A stretch of 44,920 nucleotides of DNA from Mycobacterium sp. 1423905.2 (GCF_001673155.1 NZ_LZLE01000105.1:1-44920); one strand, 5' to 3'; positions 1 through 8,158 are shown, counted from the stretch's first letter. Translations and numbers: made by a program. The notes: generated from the sequence alone by a model not told the origin.

Positions 1-358
1 GGCCCTGAGCCCCGCGCAGCGGGCGGCAGCGTGGGAGCGACTCGGCGCCGAGCAATTCGACGTGGTGGTGATCGGCGGCGGCGTGGTCGGTTCGGGATGC
101 GCCCTGGATGCGGCGACGCGAGGGCTCAAGGTCGCGCTGGTCGAGGCGCGCGACTTCGCCTCCGGCACCTCGAGTCGCTCGTCGAAAATGTTCCACGGCG
201 GCCTGCGCTACCTCGAGCAACTCGAATTCGGTTTGGTGCGTGAGGCGCTTTACGAACGCGAACTCTCGCTGACCACGCTGGCGCCGATCACCACCACGTC
301 GAATTGCTCGGCGCCGAGTCGCTCCCACGCTGCCGCCCGCTGCGCGGGGCTCAGGGCC
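1..358. repeat. Perfect 77-bp inverted repeat with 204-bp loop (fold-back)
   Basis: Bases 1-77 match the reverse complement of 282-358 without a mismatch; the first mismatch is at base 78 against base 281. The loop, 78-281, is single-copy glpD coding sequence. The arm is cut by the window edge, so its full length is unknown. At the junction the two orientations share only about 4-5 bases (gccg). Perfect identity, including third codon positions, points to a very recent event or an assembly or library fold-back. Confidence 0.9.
2..286 (+). pseudogene. Inverted N-terminal fragment of glycerol-3-phosphate dehydrogenase (glpD2)
   Basis: Frame 2 reads as the N-terminal part of an FAD-dependent glycerol-3-phosphate dehydrogenase. 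It contains a Rossmann dinucleotide-binding motif (VVVIGGGVVGSG), then VEARDFASGTSSRSSKMFHGG and LRYLEQ, which are typical of GlpD. GlpD homology stops at ELSLTTLAP near position 286; the frame then runs into unrelated residues because the DNA folds back on itself. Bases 1-77 are the exact reverse complement of 282-358. The expected glpD2 gene lies on the minus strand upstream of lpdA, so this plus-strand copy is either a partial inverted duplication or, more likely, a chimeric contig end. It has no start codon inside the window and cannot encode a working enzyme as it stands. Confidence 0.75.
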
Positions 359-402
359 GCGGCCGACATCGGCGGCTGGATCTCCGCTAGCGGATTGCTC
401 AC
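282..402 (-). CDS. glpD2: Glycerol-3-phosphate dehydrogenase GlpD2, N-terminal part (partial)
   Basis: This is the 5' end of the genuine minus-strand glpD2, which in mycobacteria follows lpdA on the same strand. The start chosen is GTG at 402, giving VSNPLAEIQPPMSAAALS and then AWERLGAEQFDVVVIG. An AGGAG ribosome site lies about 9 bases upstream. GlpD proteins oxidise sn-glycerol 3-phosphate to dihydroxyacetone phosphate at the membrane, passing electrons to quinone through FAD. Only about 40 codons are present before the sequence turns back on itself at about 282, losing the second half of the FAD-binding motif. Whether the gene is really broken or this is an assembly error cannot be decided here. 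Confidence 0.7.
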
Positions 403-484
403 GACCACAGACTCCTGTCAGTTACTCGTCGGTAACGGTGTGCCAGCACCCAGGCTAGTTCGTCCGGCGAGCTTCAGTGCGCCA

Positions 485-1900
485 TCAGTCCAGATCGTCG
501 TGCGCCATCAGGCGCCGGGAGGCCTCGGTGATCGAGCCCGATAACGACGGGTAAACGGCGAGTGTCTGGGCCAGCTCGTTGACGGTGATGCGGTTCTGCA
601 CGGCCACGGCGATGGGCAGGATGAGTTCGGAGGCGATGGGCGCCACCACCACCCCGCCGATCACCACTCCGGTGGAGCGTCGGCAGATCATCTTGACAAA
701 GCCCTGCTGCAGTCCCGACATCTTGGCCCGGGCGTTGGTGCGCAGCGGCAGCATGATGACCCGGGCCGGGATGGAGCCGTCGTCGATCATGGATTGCGGC
801 ACGCCGACGGCGGCGATCTCGGGCCGGGTGAACACCGTCGCGGCGACCGTGCGCAGCCGGATGGGGCTGACTCCCTCACCCAGGGCGTGGTACATCGCGA
901 TGCGGCCCTGCATGGCCGCGACCGAGGCCAGCAGCAGCAGACCGGTGCAGTCCCCGGCGGCGTAGATGCCAGGGACCGAGGTGCGCGATACCCGGTCGAC
1001 GGTGAGGTAGTTGTTGCGGCCGAGTTCGATGCCGACGCGTTCCAAGCCCAAGCCGGCGGTGTTAGGGACCGATCCGATGGTCATCAGGGCGTGGCTGCCT
1101 TCGACGGTGCGCCCGTCGGCCATGGTGACCAGCACGCCGTCGGCGGTGCGGGTCACCGATTCGGCGCGGGCGTTCTTGAACAGCTGAACGCCGCGCTCGG
1201 CGAACGATTCTTCGAGCACGGCCGCGGCGTCGGCGTCCTCGTAGGGCAGAACGCGGTCGCGGCTGGCCGCCACCGTGACCGGTACGCCGAGTTCGGTGTA
1301 GGCGTTGACGAATTCGGCTCCGGTGACCCCGGAGCCGACGACGACCAGGTGCTCGGGCAGTTCTTTAAGGTCGTAGAGCTGGCGCCAGGTGAGGATGCGT
1401 TCGCCGTCGGGTTGGGCCGACGGCAGGATGCGGGGGCAGGCGCCGGTGGCGATCAATACGACGTCGGCTTCGTGTTCGCTGGTGGTGCCGTCGGGTGCGG
1501 TGGCCTTGACGCGGTGGCGGGCCAGGCCCGGGGTGGGGTCGATCAGCTCGCCGCGACCGGCCACCACGTTGACGCCCATGGTTTGCAACGAGGTGGTGAT
1601 GTCGGCGGACTGCGCGGCCGCCAGCGACTTGACCCTCGTGTGGATTTGCGACAGGGAGATCTTCGCGTCGTCGATGTCGATGTCGAAGCCCAACCGAGGC
1701 GCCCGGCGTAGCTCGGTGCGTAGGCCGGTGGAGGCGATGAACGTCTTGGACGGCACGCAGTCGTCGAGCACCGCTGCGCCGCCGATGCCTTCGGAGTCGA
1801 TGACGGTGATGTCGGTGGTGTCGGGGTGGGAGGTGGCGGCGACCAGGGCGGCCTCATATCCGGCCGGGCCTCCACCGATGATCACGATGCGGGTCACCAC
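485..1900 (-). CDS. lpdA: Flavoprotein NAD(P)H:quinone reductase LpdA
   Basis: This 471-residue protein has the pyridine nucleotide-disulfide oxidoreductase fold: an N-terminal FAD motif (IVIIGGGPAGYEAA), a central NAD(P) motif (VVVGSGVTGAEF), the second FAD motif (GIYAAGDCTG) and a C-terminal dimerisation domain. The family's redox disulfide is missing: the usual CxxxxC is replaced by GGAAVLDDCVPSK, with one Cys. The C-terminal His-Glu pair (usually HPTxxE) is also replaced (VYPSLSGS). This matches M. tuberculosis LpdA (Rv3303c), known to reduce quinones rather than act as a lipoamide dehydrogenase. The start is GTG GTG at 1900, with a TAGGTT box 6 bases upstream and no ribosome site, suggesting a leaderless message. 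It is followed after 82 bases by glpD2 on the same strand. Confidence 0.92.
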   Translation of the reverse strand: MVTRIVIIGGGPAGYEAALVAATSHPDTTDITVIDSEGIGGAAVLDDCVPSKTFIASTGLRTELRRAPRLGFDIDIDDAKISLSQIHTRVKSLAAAQSADITTSLQTMGVNVVAGRGELIDPTPGLARHRVKATAPDGTTSEHEADVVLIATGACPRILPSAQPDGERILTWRQLYDLKELPEHLVVVGSGVTGAEFVNAYTELGVPVTVAASRDRVLPYEDADAAAVLEESFAERGVQLFKNARAESVTRTADGVLVTMADGRTVEGSHALMTIGSVPNTAGLGLERVGIELGRNNYLTVDRVSRTSVPGIYAAGDCTGLLLLASVAAMQGRIAMYHALGEGVSPIRLRTVAATVFTRPEIAAVGVPQSMIDDGSIPARVIMLPLRTNARAKMSGLQQGFVKMICRRSTGVVIGGVVVAPIASELILPIAVAVQNRITVNELAQTLAVYPSLSGSITEASRRLMAHDDLD

Positions 1901-1906
1901 AGTGTC

Positions 1907-1912
1907 AACCTA
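1907..1912 (-). promoter_or_regulatory. Candidate -10 box (TAGGTT) of lpdA
   Basis: Read on the minus strand, TAGGTT is followed by 6 bases and then the GTG start of lpdA. It fits the mycobacterial TANNNT pattern and would give a leaderless transcript. The tandem repeat begins at the next base upstream, so any -35 contacts lie inside the repeat. Confidence 0.5.
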
Positions 1913-2042
1913 GCTTGGCGACGATGACCGCCGCAGCGCGGCGGGAGGAGGAGCCGAGCAATCAGGCACAGCTTGGCGACGATGACCGCCGCAGCGCGGC
2001 GGGAGGAGGAGCCGAGCAATCAGGCACAGCTTGGCGACGATG
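1913..2042. repeat. 58-bp tandem repeat, two full copies plus 14 bases (VNTR/MIRU-like)
   Basis: Copies start at 1913, 1971 and 2029, a period of exactly 58 bp. The two full copies look identical; the third stops after gcttggcgacgatg. Each unit contains a 7-bp hairpin, CCGCCGC-AGC-GCGGCGG (1928-1944 in the first copy), followed by a purine-rich stretch. The repeat fills the space between the divergent genes lpdA and the cyclotransferase-like gene. It resembles mycobacterial interspersed VNTR loci in place and size, but I cannot match it to a named MIRU. Confidence 0.9.
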
Positions 2043-2080
2043 TGACCGCTCGGATGGACGCCAGACCTGGACCTGCCGTC

Positions 2081-2086
2081 TAAGCT
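2081..2086 (+). promoter_or_regulatory. Candidate -10 box (TAAGCT), leaderless start
   Basis: TAAGCT lies 6 bases before the GTG start at 2093 and there is no ribosome site, so the message probably begins at or near the start codon. No clear -35 box is seen. Confidence 0.5.
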
Positions 2087-2092
2087 TTCCCC

Positions 2093-2572
2093 GTGCCGCT
2101 CTACGCCGCCTACGGGTCGAACATGCATCCCGAGCAGATGCTCAAGCGGGCACCCCACTCCCCGATGGCCGGAACGGGCTGGTTACACGGGTGGCGGCTG
2201 ACCTTCGGCGGCGAGGACATCGGCTGGGAAGGGGCGCTGGCCACGGTCGTCGAGGACCCCGAGTCGAAGGTGTTCGTCGTCCTCTACGACATGACCCCGG
2301 CCGACGAGAGCAACCTCGACCGGTGGGAGGGTTCGGAGTTCGGGGTGCACAAGAAGATTCGGTGCCGGGTGGAGCGGGAGTCGTCCGACACGACCACCGA
2401 TCCGGTGCTGGCGTGGCTGTATGTGCTCGACGCCTGGGAGGGCGGGTTGCCGTCGGCGCGCTACCTCGGAGTCATGGCCGATGCCGCCGAAATCGCCGGT
2501 GCGCCAGAGGATTACGTGCACGATCTGCGCACCCGCCCAGCCCGCAACATCGGCCCCGGCACGTCGGTCTGA
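2093..2572 (+). CDS. Gamma-glutamylcyclotransferase-like protein (Rv3304-type)
   Basis: The 159-residue product opens with LYAAYGSNMHPEQM, the YGSN glycine loop of the gamma-glutamylcyclotransferase (GGCT/AIG2-like) fold, followed by WRLTFGG and a region with acidic residues (YDMTPADESNLDRWEG) near the expected catalytic glutamate. Members cyclise gamma-glutamyl amines to 5-oxoproline, but the substrate of this mycobacterial type is not known to me. The protein is probably cytosolic, with no signal peptide. The start is GTG, six bases after a TAAGCT box, and is thus probably leaderless. It is divergent from lpdA across the tandem repeat and is followed by a 180-base gap holding an inverted repeat. 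Confidence 0.75.
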   Translation: MPLYAAYGSNMHPEQMLKRAPHSPMAGTGWLHGWRLTFGGEDIGWEGALATVVEDPESKVFVVLYDMTPADESNLDRWEGSEFGVHKKIRCRVERESSDTTTDPVLAWLYVLDAWEGGLPSARYLGVMADAAEIAGAPEDYVHDLRTRPARNIGPGTSV

Positions 2573-2598
2573 GGTCTTCTCCGCGACGGCCCGGAAGA

Positions 2599-2681
2599 TT
2601 TGCCCGCCTCATAGCGACAACTGAGCGGGGCGCCGCTCGCGTCGAGGGTCTAGGGGAATTTGTCGCTGTGAGGCGGGCAAA
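2599..2681. repeat. 22-bp inverted repeat with 39-base spacer
   Basis: The left arm 2599-2620 (begins TTTGCCCGCC, ends AGCGACAA) and right arm 2660-2681 are reverse complements with one mismatch. It lies in the gap between the converging cyclotransferase-like gene and amiA1. A related arm (TGCCCACCTCGCAGCGACAA) recurs after sdhB at 24486-24505, so this is probably a dispersed intergenic element rather than a plain terminator; there is no U-run. Confidence 0.8.
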
Positions 2682-2752
2682 AAGTGGGTCACCTATCCGA
2701 GAGGCTGGTGTGACGATTGGTGCGCAACGCTCCCGGCCAACACCCGGAACGC

Positions 2753-3922
2753 CTAGAAGTGCGCCGCCTGCTCGACGATGTTGGTCAGCACCCGCACCCC
2801 GATCCCCAACGACCGCTCGTCCAAATCGAACGTCGGCTGGTGCAGATCCAGCTGCGGCCCCTCGCCGGACCAAACCCCGAGCCGGGCCATGGCGCCCGGA
2901 ATCTCCTCTAGATACCAGGAGAAGTCTTCGCCGCCGCCGGACTGCCGGGTATCGGCCAGCACATCGGGACCCAGCGCCTCGATCGCATGAATGAGGATCC
3001 GCGTCGAGACGTCTTCGTTGACCACGGGCGGCACGCCGCGGTGGTAGCTCAACGTGTGCTCGATGCCCAGCGGGGACAGCAGCGCTTCGACGGTCTCGCG
3101 GATGATGTCCTCTAGATCCACCCACGCCTGCCGGCTGGCGGTGCGCACCGTCCCGGACAGCACACCGGTCTGCGGGATCGCGTTGGCGGCCACCCCGGCA
3201 TTGACCGCACCCCACACCAGCACCGTGCTGTTGCGCGGATCGAGACGACGTGACAACACCCCGGGCACGCCGGTGATCAACGTTCCCAGCCCGTAGACCA
3301 GGTCGGCGGTCAAGTGCGGGCGCGAGGTGTGCCCGCCCGGGGAGTAGAGCGTGATCTCCATCCGGTCGGCCGCCGAGGTGATGGGGCCGTGCCGGGTGGC
3401 GATCCGGCCCACCGCCAGCCGAGGGTCGCAGTGCAGAGCGAAGATCCGGGAAATGCCCGACAGCGCACCGGCGGCGATGGCATCGATCGCCCCGCCGGGC
3501 ATCAGCTCCTCGGCCGCCTGGAAGATCAACCGCACCCCGACCGGCAATTCGGGGGCCGACGCCAACGCCTGCGCGGTGCCCAGCAAGATCGCGGTGTGCG
3601 CGTCGTGGCCGCAGGCGTGCGAGACGTTGGGCATGGTCGAGGCATACGGCGCGCCGGTCCGCTCGGCCATGGGCAGCGCGTCCATGTCGGCGCGCAACGC
3701 GATCCTCGGGTGGTGTTCGGGACCGAGGTCGCAGGTCAGCCCGGTTCCACCCGGCAGCGCCTTCGGGTTCAGGCCGACCTCGGCCAGCCGCTCGGCGACG
3801 AACTGGGTGGTCGCGTATTCCTGCCGGCCCAGCTCGGGGTAGCGGTGGATGTGCCGGCGCCACGCGACGAGGTCGTCGTAGTGCGCGGCCAGCCAAGATT
3901 CGGTGCTGTCGACCAGGCTCAT
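2753..3922 (-). CDS. amiA1: M20 family amidohydrolase AmiA1
   Basis: This 389-residue M20D-type metallohydrolase has its metal-binding motifs in order: HRYPELG, ALRADMDALP, SHACGHDAHTA, the AAEE motif (IFQAAEELMPGG) and a C-terminal GGGEDFSW. Such enzymes hydrolyse N-acyl amino acids or related amides with a two-metal centre; the substrate here is unknown. The start ATG at 3922 overlaps the TGA of the upstream paralogue by 4 bases (ATGA), so the pair is translationally coupled. No signal peptide is seen, so it is probably cytosolic. It corresponds to H37Rv Rv3305c. A longer open frame upstream was rejected because it would run through the paralogue. Confidence 0.88.
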   Translation of the reverse strand: MSLVDSTESWLAAHYDDLVAWRRHIHRYPELGRQEYATTQFVAERLAEVGLNPKALPGGTGLTCDLGPEHHPRIALRADMDALPMAERTGAPYASTMPNVSHACGHDAHTAILLGTAQALASAPELPVGVRLIFQAAEELMPGGAIDAIAAGALSGISRIFALHCDPRLAVGRIATRHGPITSAADRMEITLYSPGGHTSRPHLTADLVYGLGTLITGVPGVLSRRLDPRNSTVLVWGAVNAGVAANAIPQTGVLSGTVRTASRQAWVDLEDIIRETVEALLSPLGIEHTLSYHRGVPPVVNEDVSTRILIHAIEALGPDVLADTRQSGGGEDFSWYLEEIPGAMARLGVWSGEGPQLDLHQPTFDLDERSLGIGVRVLTNIVEQAAHF

Positions 3923-5112
3923 TGCTGCGCCCCGCTGCTCCTGCGCTGCCGCGCGGCCAGCACGCGATCCCGCTGCTCGGGCTGCTGGGCCAGCGCAACC
4001 ACGGTGCGCGCCAACATGATTGCGCCGTCGACCACCGCCCGATCGGCACTGGCGCCGACGGCAGCGGCGGCGAACGCTCGCTGGTGCACCGTCGCTCCCC
4101 CGGCGTCGACTCCGACGATCGGATGAATTCCCGGGATCACCTGCGTCACGTTGCCCATATCGGTACTGCCCATGGGCAGGCCCGACTCGATGGCCTCCGG
4201 CAGCGGCTCGCGGTCCAGCCGGCGCATCTCGTCGCGGAACACCTCGACCATCCACTGGTCGGGGTTGAGCTCGGCGTACGCCGGCGACGGCGTATTGATC
4301 TCGTATTCGCAGCCGGCGGCCAGCGCGCCCGCGGCGAAGCAGGAATAGATCCGCCCTTCGAGCTCGCGCAGCGAATCGAGCTCCAGCGCCCGCATCGCGT
4401 ATTGCAGGGCGGCGTGTCCAGGGATGACGTTGGGGGCCTGCCCGCCGTCGGTGACTATGCCGTGCACCAGCTGGCCGGGCGCCAACTGCTGGCGCAGCAG
4501 CCCGATGGCGACCTGTGCGACGGTCACCGCGTCGGCGGCGTTGAGCCCGAGGAAGGGCGCGACGGCGGCGTGCGACTCTTTGCCGCGGTAGTCGACGGTG
4601 ACCTCGGACAGCGCCAATGATCGAGCGCCGGCAATATCGGTCGGCCCCGGATGCACCATCACAGCCACGGCCACATCGTCGAATGTGCCGGCCTCGAGCA
4701 TCAAGGCTTTTCCGCCGCCAGATTCTTCGGCCGGCGTGCCCAGCAACGCCACCCTGATGCCCAGGTCATCGGCCACTTCGGCGAGCGCCAGGGCCGTACC
4801 TACCGCCGCGGCGGCGATGATGTTGTGCCCACAGGCGTGGCCGATATCGGGCAGCGCGTCGTACTCGGCACAAATCCCGACGACCAGCGGTCCGCTGCCG
4901 AAGTCGGCCCGGAACGCGGTGTCCAGACCGCCCGGCGCTGCGGTCATCTCAAAGCCACGCTCGGCGACCAGGGCTTGCGCCTTGGCGCAGCTGCGGTGCT
5001 CGGCGAACGCCAACTCCGGCTCGGCGTGAATTGCGTGCGACAGTTCCACCAGATCACCGCTGTGGCGCCGCACCAATTCCTCGACACTGTCTAGTGCGTT
5101 GGCTGCGGACAT
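3919..5112 (-). CDS. amiB1: M20 family amidohydrolase AmiB1
   Basis: The 397-residue protein is the upstream member of the amiB1-amiA1 pair. Recognisable motifs are HAEPELAFAEHRS, the metal region ICAEYDALPDIGHACGHN, GTPAEESGGGK (catalytic Glu-Glu) and a C-terminal GSTDMGNVTQ, placing it in the ACY1L2/AbgB-like branch of M20. Likely a zinc-dependent amide hydrolase, acting for example on N-acyl amino acids or p-aminobenzoyl-glutamate-like compounds; specificity is not shown. ATG at 5112 lies 6 bases after GATACT, a weak -10 candidate. The gene is divergent from deoD with 59 bases between start codons. It corresponds to Rv3306c. Confidence 0.86.
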   Translation of the reverse strand: MSAANALDSVEELVRRHSGDLVELSHAIHAEPELAFAEHRSCAKAQALVAERGFEMTAAPGGLDTAFRADFGSGPLVVGICAEYDALPDIGHACGHNIIAAAAVGTALALAEVADDLGIRVALLGTPAEESGGGKALMLEAGTFDDVAVAVMVHPGPTDIAGARSLALSEVTVDYRGKESHAAVAPFLGLNAADAVTVAQVAIGLLRQQLAPGQLVHGIVTDGGQAPNVIPGHAALQYAMRALELDSLRELEGRIYSCFAAGALAAGCEYEINTPSPAYAELNPDQWMVEVFRDEMRRLDREPLPEAIESGLPMGSTDMGNVTQVIPGIHPIVGVDAGGATVHQRAFAAAAVGASADRAVVDGAIMLARTVVALAQQPEQRDRVLAARQRRSSGAQQ

Positions 5113-5159
5113 CCTGCCAGTATCCCATCGCGGGCTGAGGACTTACGCCGTCTCCCGGA

Positions 5160-5165
5160 TAGGCT
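5160..5165 (+). promoter_or_regulatory. Candidate -10 box (TAGGCT) of deoD
   Basis: TAGGCT sits 6 bases before the GTG start of deoD with no ribosome site between them, fitting a leaderless mycobacterial promoter. The 59-base gap to the divergent amiB1 must hold both promoters. Confidence 0.5.
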
Positions 5166-5171
5166 CCCACT

Positions 5172-5966
5172 GTGACCCATCCCGGCGCCCTGGCCCAGCA
5201 GGCGGCGGAGGTGATCGCCGAGCGTACCGGGCACGACCAGCACGACATTGCGGTCGTTCTCGGGTCGGGCTGGTCGCCGGCTATCGCCGCGCTGGGCTCC
5301 CCGACGGCCGTGCTGCCGCAGGCCGACGTGCCCGGGTTCGCGCCGCCGCAGGCGGCCGGCCACATCGGGGAACTGCTGTCGGTGCCGATCGGCGTGCACC
5401 GCGTGCTGGTGCTGGCCGGGCGCATCCATGCCTACGAGGGCTACGACCTGCAACACGTCGTGCACGGCGTCCGGGCGGCCTGCGCGGCCGGGGTGCAGAC
5501 CGTTGTGCTCACCAACGCCGCCGGCGGCCTGCGCGACGACCTGGAAGTCGGCCAGCCGGTGCTGATCAGCGACCACCTGAACCTCACCGCACGCTCACCG
5601 CTGGTGGGCGCCCAGTTCGTGGACCTCACCGACGCCTACGCCCCGCGGTTGCGGGCGCTGGCGCGAGAATCCGATCCGCAGCTGGCCGAAGGCGTCTATG
5701 CGGGCCTGCCGGGCCCGCACTACGAGACGCCCGCCGAAGTCCGGATGCTGCGGGTGCTGGGCGCCGACCTGGTCGGCATGTCCACCATTCACGAGACCAT
5801 CGCCGCCCGGGCGGCCGGCGCCGAAGTGCTCGGCATATCGCTGGTTACCAACCTCGCGGCCGGTATCACCGGTGCTCCGCTGAGCCACGCCGAGGTGCTC
5901 GCCGCGGGCGCCGCGTCGGCGGCGCGGATGGGCGCGTTGCTGGCCGACGTCATCGCCCGGATGTAA
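5172..5966 (+). CDS. deoD: Purine nucleoside phosphorylase
   Basis: The 264-residue protein belongs to the trimeric (low-molecular-mass) purine nucleoside phosphorylase class. Visible signatures are VVLGSGWSP (phosphate-binding Ser), [22 protein letters not shown], the base-site [12 protein letters not shown], and [12 protein letters not shown] followed by VTNLAAG. It cleaves inosine and guanosine with phosphate to the free base and ribose 1-phosphate, in the cytosol. The GTG start at 5172 follows a TAGGCT box. The stop codon is 3 bases before the GTG of pmmB, so the two are co-transcribed and their products may be linked: ribose 1-phosphate could feed the mutase. It corresponds to Rv3307. 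Confidence 0.93.
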   Translation: MTHPGALAQQAAEVIAERTGHDQHDIAVVLGSGWSPAIAALGSPTAVLPQADVPGFAPPQAAGHIGELLSVPIGVHRVLVLAGRIHAYEGYDLQHVVHGVRAACAAGVQTVVLTNAAGGLRDDLEVGQPVLISDHLNLTARSPLVGAQFVDLTDAYAPRLRALARESDPQLAEGVYAGLPGPHYETPAEVRMLRVLGADLVGMSTIHETIAARAAGAEVLGISLVTNLAAGITGAPLSHAEVLAAGAASAARMGALLADVIARM

Positions 5967-5969
5967 GCG

Positions 5970-7553
5970 GTGACACCCGAGGAGTGGATCGCCCACGACC
6001 CGGACCCCCAGACGGCCGCCGAGCTGGCCGCCTGCAGTCCCGACGAATTGGCGGCACGGTTCGCCCGCCCGCTGACGTTCGGCACCGCCGGGCTACGCGG
6101 ACCGCTGCGAGCCGGACCGGACGCGATGAACCTCGCGGTGGTGCTTCGCGCCACCTGGGCGGTGGCCCAAGTGTTGGGACCGGGCCCGCACCTGGTGATC
6201 GTTGGGCGCGACGCGCGGCACGGATCGGCGGCGTTCGCCGCAGCAGCCGCCGAAGTGTTTGCCGCGCAGGGATTTTCAGTGCTACGCCTCCCAGACCCGA
6301 CGCCCACACCGGTGGTGGCGTTCGCGGTCCGGCACACCGGCGCCGCCGCGGGAATTCAGATCACTGCCTCGCACAACCCGCCGACCGACAACGGCTACAA
6401 GGTGTACCTCGACGGCGGCATCCAGATCATCTCCCCCACCGACCGCCAGATCGAAGCCGCCATGACGGCCGCTCCCCCGGCCGACCAGATCCGCAGAACA
6501 CCCGTCGCACCCGCCGACACCGCTTTCGTCGACCGCTACATCGAGCGCGCGGCCGCCGTCCGGCGCGGCGCCGGTTCGGTGCGGGTGGCGCTGACGGCGC
6601 TGCATGGGGTGGGCGGCGCGGTGGCCGTCGAGACCCTGCGGCGCGCCGGTTTCGCCGACGTGCACTCCGTGGCCGTGCAGTTCGCGCCGGACCCGGACTT
6701 CCCCACCGTGGCGTTCCCCAATCCCGAAGAGCCAGGGGCCACCGATGCGCTGCTGACGCTGGCCGCCGACGTCGACGCCGATATCGCGATCGCGCTCGAC
6801 CCCGACGCCGACCGATGCGCCGTCGGCATCCCCACCGCATTGGGCTGGCGAATGCTCTCCGGTGACGAAACCGGTTGGCTGCTGGGCGATTATCTGCTCT
6901 CCCGGGTCGACGACCCGGCGGCCAGCGTGGTCGCCAGCACCGTGGTGTCCTCGCGGATGCTCGCGGCCATCGCCGCCCACTACGGCGCCGCCCACGCGGA
7001 AACTCGCACCGGCTTCAAGTGGCTGGCCCGCGCCGACTCCGACACCTCCGGCAGTCTGCTCTACGCCTACGAGGAAGCGATCGGCCATTGCGTGGACCCC
7101 GCCGCGGTGCGCGACAAGGACGGCATCAGTGCGGCGGTTCTGGCCTGTGACCTGGTGGCCACGCTGCGCCGGCAGGACCGCTCGGTGTCCGACCGGCTCG
7201 ACGAACTGGCCCGGCGCCACGGCGTGCACGTGGTCGCGCCCGTGTCCCGCCGCGTCGCCGGCCCCGGCGAAGCCGCCGACCTGATGCGGCGGCTGCGCTC
7301 GGATCCGCCGGACCGGCTGGCCGGATTCCGGCTCACCGTCACCGACATCACCGATGCGCTCATCTTCGCTGGAGGCGACGCCGGAACGTCGGTGCGGCTG
7401 GTGGTGCGGCCGTCCGGCACTGAGCCGAAAATCAAGTGCTACACCGAAGTTCGAGCAATCGTCGATGGCGACTTGGCCGCCGCCCGGCAGCGGGCCCAGG
7501 CGTTGAGCGCCCGGCTCACCGAGGAGCTGCCGATTCAGCGCGGCCCGAATTGA
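5970..7553 (+). CDS. pmmB: Phosphohexomutase/phosphopentomutase family enzyme PmmB
   Basis: The 527-residue alpha-D-phosphohexomutase has an early GTAGLRG motif, the phospho-serine loop [19 protein letters not shown] (about residues 130-150), the metal loop LDPDADRC, the sugar-binding EEAIGH and a C-terminal phosphate loop [10 protein letters not shown]. It is annotated as phosphomannomutase in M. tuberculosis (Rv3308). However, the DNGYKVY extension of the serine loop resembles the PGM2 group, whose human member is a phosphopentomutase, and the gene sits 3 bases after deoD and next to upp. I infer conversion of ribose 1-phosphate or deoxyribose 1-phosphate to the 5-phosphate as the main role; hexose phosphates remain possible. 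The gene ends 19 bases inside convergent upp. Confidence 0.88.
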   Translation: MTPEEWIAHDPDPQTAAELAACSPDELAARFARPLTFGTAGLRGPLRAGPDAMNLAVVLRATWAVAQVLGPGPHLVIVGRDARHGSAAFAAAAAEVFAAQGFSVLRLPDPTPTPVVAFAVRHTGAAAGIQITASHNPPTDNGYKVYLDGGIQIISPTDRQIEAAMTAAPPADQIRRTPVAPADTAFVDRYIERAAAVRRGAGSVRVALTALHGVGGAVAVETLRRAGFADVHSVAVQFAPDPDFPTVAFPNPEEPGATDALLTLAADVDADIAIALDPDADRCAVGIPTALGWRMLSGDETGWLLGDYLLSRVDDPAASVVASTVVSSRMLAAIAAHYGAAHAETRTGFKWLARADSDTSGSLLYAYEEAIGHCVDPAAVRDKDGISAAVLACDLVATLRRQDRSVSDRLDELARRHGVHVVAPVSRRVAGPGEAADLMRRLRSDPPDRLAGFRLTVTDITDALIFAGGDAGTSVRLVVRPSGTEPKIKCYTEVRAIVDGDLAAARQRAQALSARLTEELPIQRGPN

Positions 7554-8158
7554 CGGTCGCCGGCATCGCCGAGACCCGGGACGATGAAGGCCGCCTCGTT
7601 GAGCCCGTCGTCGATGGCCGCGGTGAACAACCGGGCGTTGGGCACCACTTCGTCCAGCGCCGCGATCCCTTCCGGGGCGGCCACCACGCACAGCATGGTG
7701 ATGTCCGTCGCGCCCCGCGACAGCAGCAGGCCCACCGTGTGTGTCATCGAACCGCCGGTGGCCAGCATCGGGTCGAGCACCATGATCGGCAGTTGCGCCA
7801 GGTCGTCGGGCAACGACTCGAGATACGGCACCGGCTGGTGGGTCTCCTCGTCGCGCGCGATGCCGACGAACCCCACGTGCGCCTCTGGCAGCACCGCATG
7901 CGCCTCGTAGACCATTCCCAGCCCGGCCCGCAGCACCGGCACCAGCAGTGGCGGCTTGGCCAATCGCACGCCCGTCGTCTGCGCCAGCGGAGTGTCGATC
8001 GTGACGGGCTCGGTCGGCGCTTCGCGCGTCGCCTCGTAGACCAGCATCAGCGTCAACTCACGCAACGCGGCCCGGAAGACGGCGTTGTCACTGCGGTGGT
8101 CGCGCAGCGCGGTGAGTCGGGCGGCGGCCAGTGGATGGTCGACCAGATGGACGTCCAC
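7535..8158 (-). CDS. upp: Uracil phosphoribosyltransferase
   Basis: The 207-residue protein has [11 protein letters not shown] (uracil and PRPP-site region) and the PRPP loop [15 protein letters not shown] sequence, seen here as [15 protein letters not shown], ending in the conserved [12 protein letters not shown]. It joins uracil to PRPP to form UMP in the cytosol, recycling uracil released by nucleoside phosphorolysis. I chose GTG at 8158 ([14 protein letters not shown]), which matches the length and start of the M. tuberculosis enzyme (Rv3309c). An in-frame start at 8230 would add 24 residues and run towards the sapM promoter. It converges on pmmB with a 19-base overlap. Confidence 0.92.
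   Translation of the reverse strand: MDVHLVDHPLAAARLTALRDHRSDNAVFRAALRELTLMLVYEATREAPTEPVTIDTPLAQTTGVRLAKPPLLVPVLRAGLGMVYEAHAVLPEAHVGFVGIARDEETHQPVPYLESLPDDLAQLPIMVLDPMLATGGSMTHTVGLLLSRGATDITMLCVVAAPEGIAALDEVVPNARLFTAAIDDGLNEAAFIVPGLGDAGDRQFGPR

Noticed and set aside
62..544. 160-codon plus-strand frame at the left end as a complete gene
   Set aside because: The first part is GlpD sequence; the rest is the same DNA read backwards and then the spacer before lpdA. It is a by-product of the fold-back.
794..1711. Long frames opposite lpdA, amidohydrolases, upp, the LuxR-type gene and cdd-deoA-add
   Set aside because: They have low-complexity Gly/Ala/Arg-rich sequence and no motif; they arise from high GC on the opposite strand of real genes.
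1913..2042. CRISPR array
   Set aside because: The repeats are direct and adjacent with no spacers; a tandem repeat.
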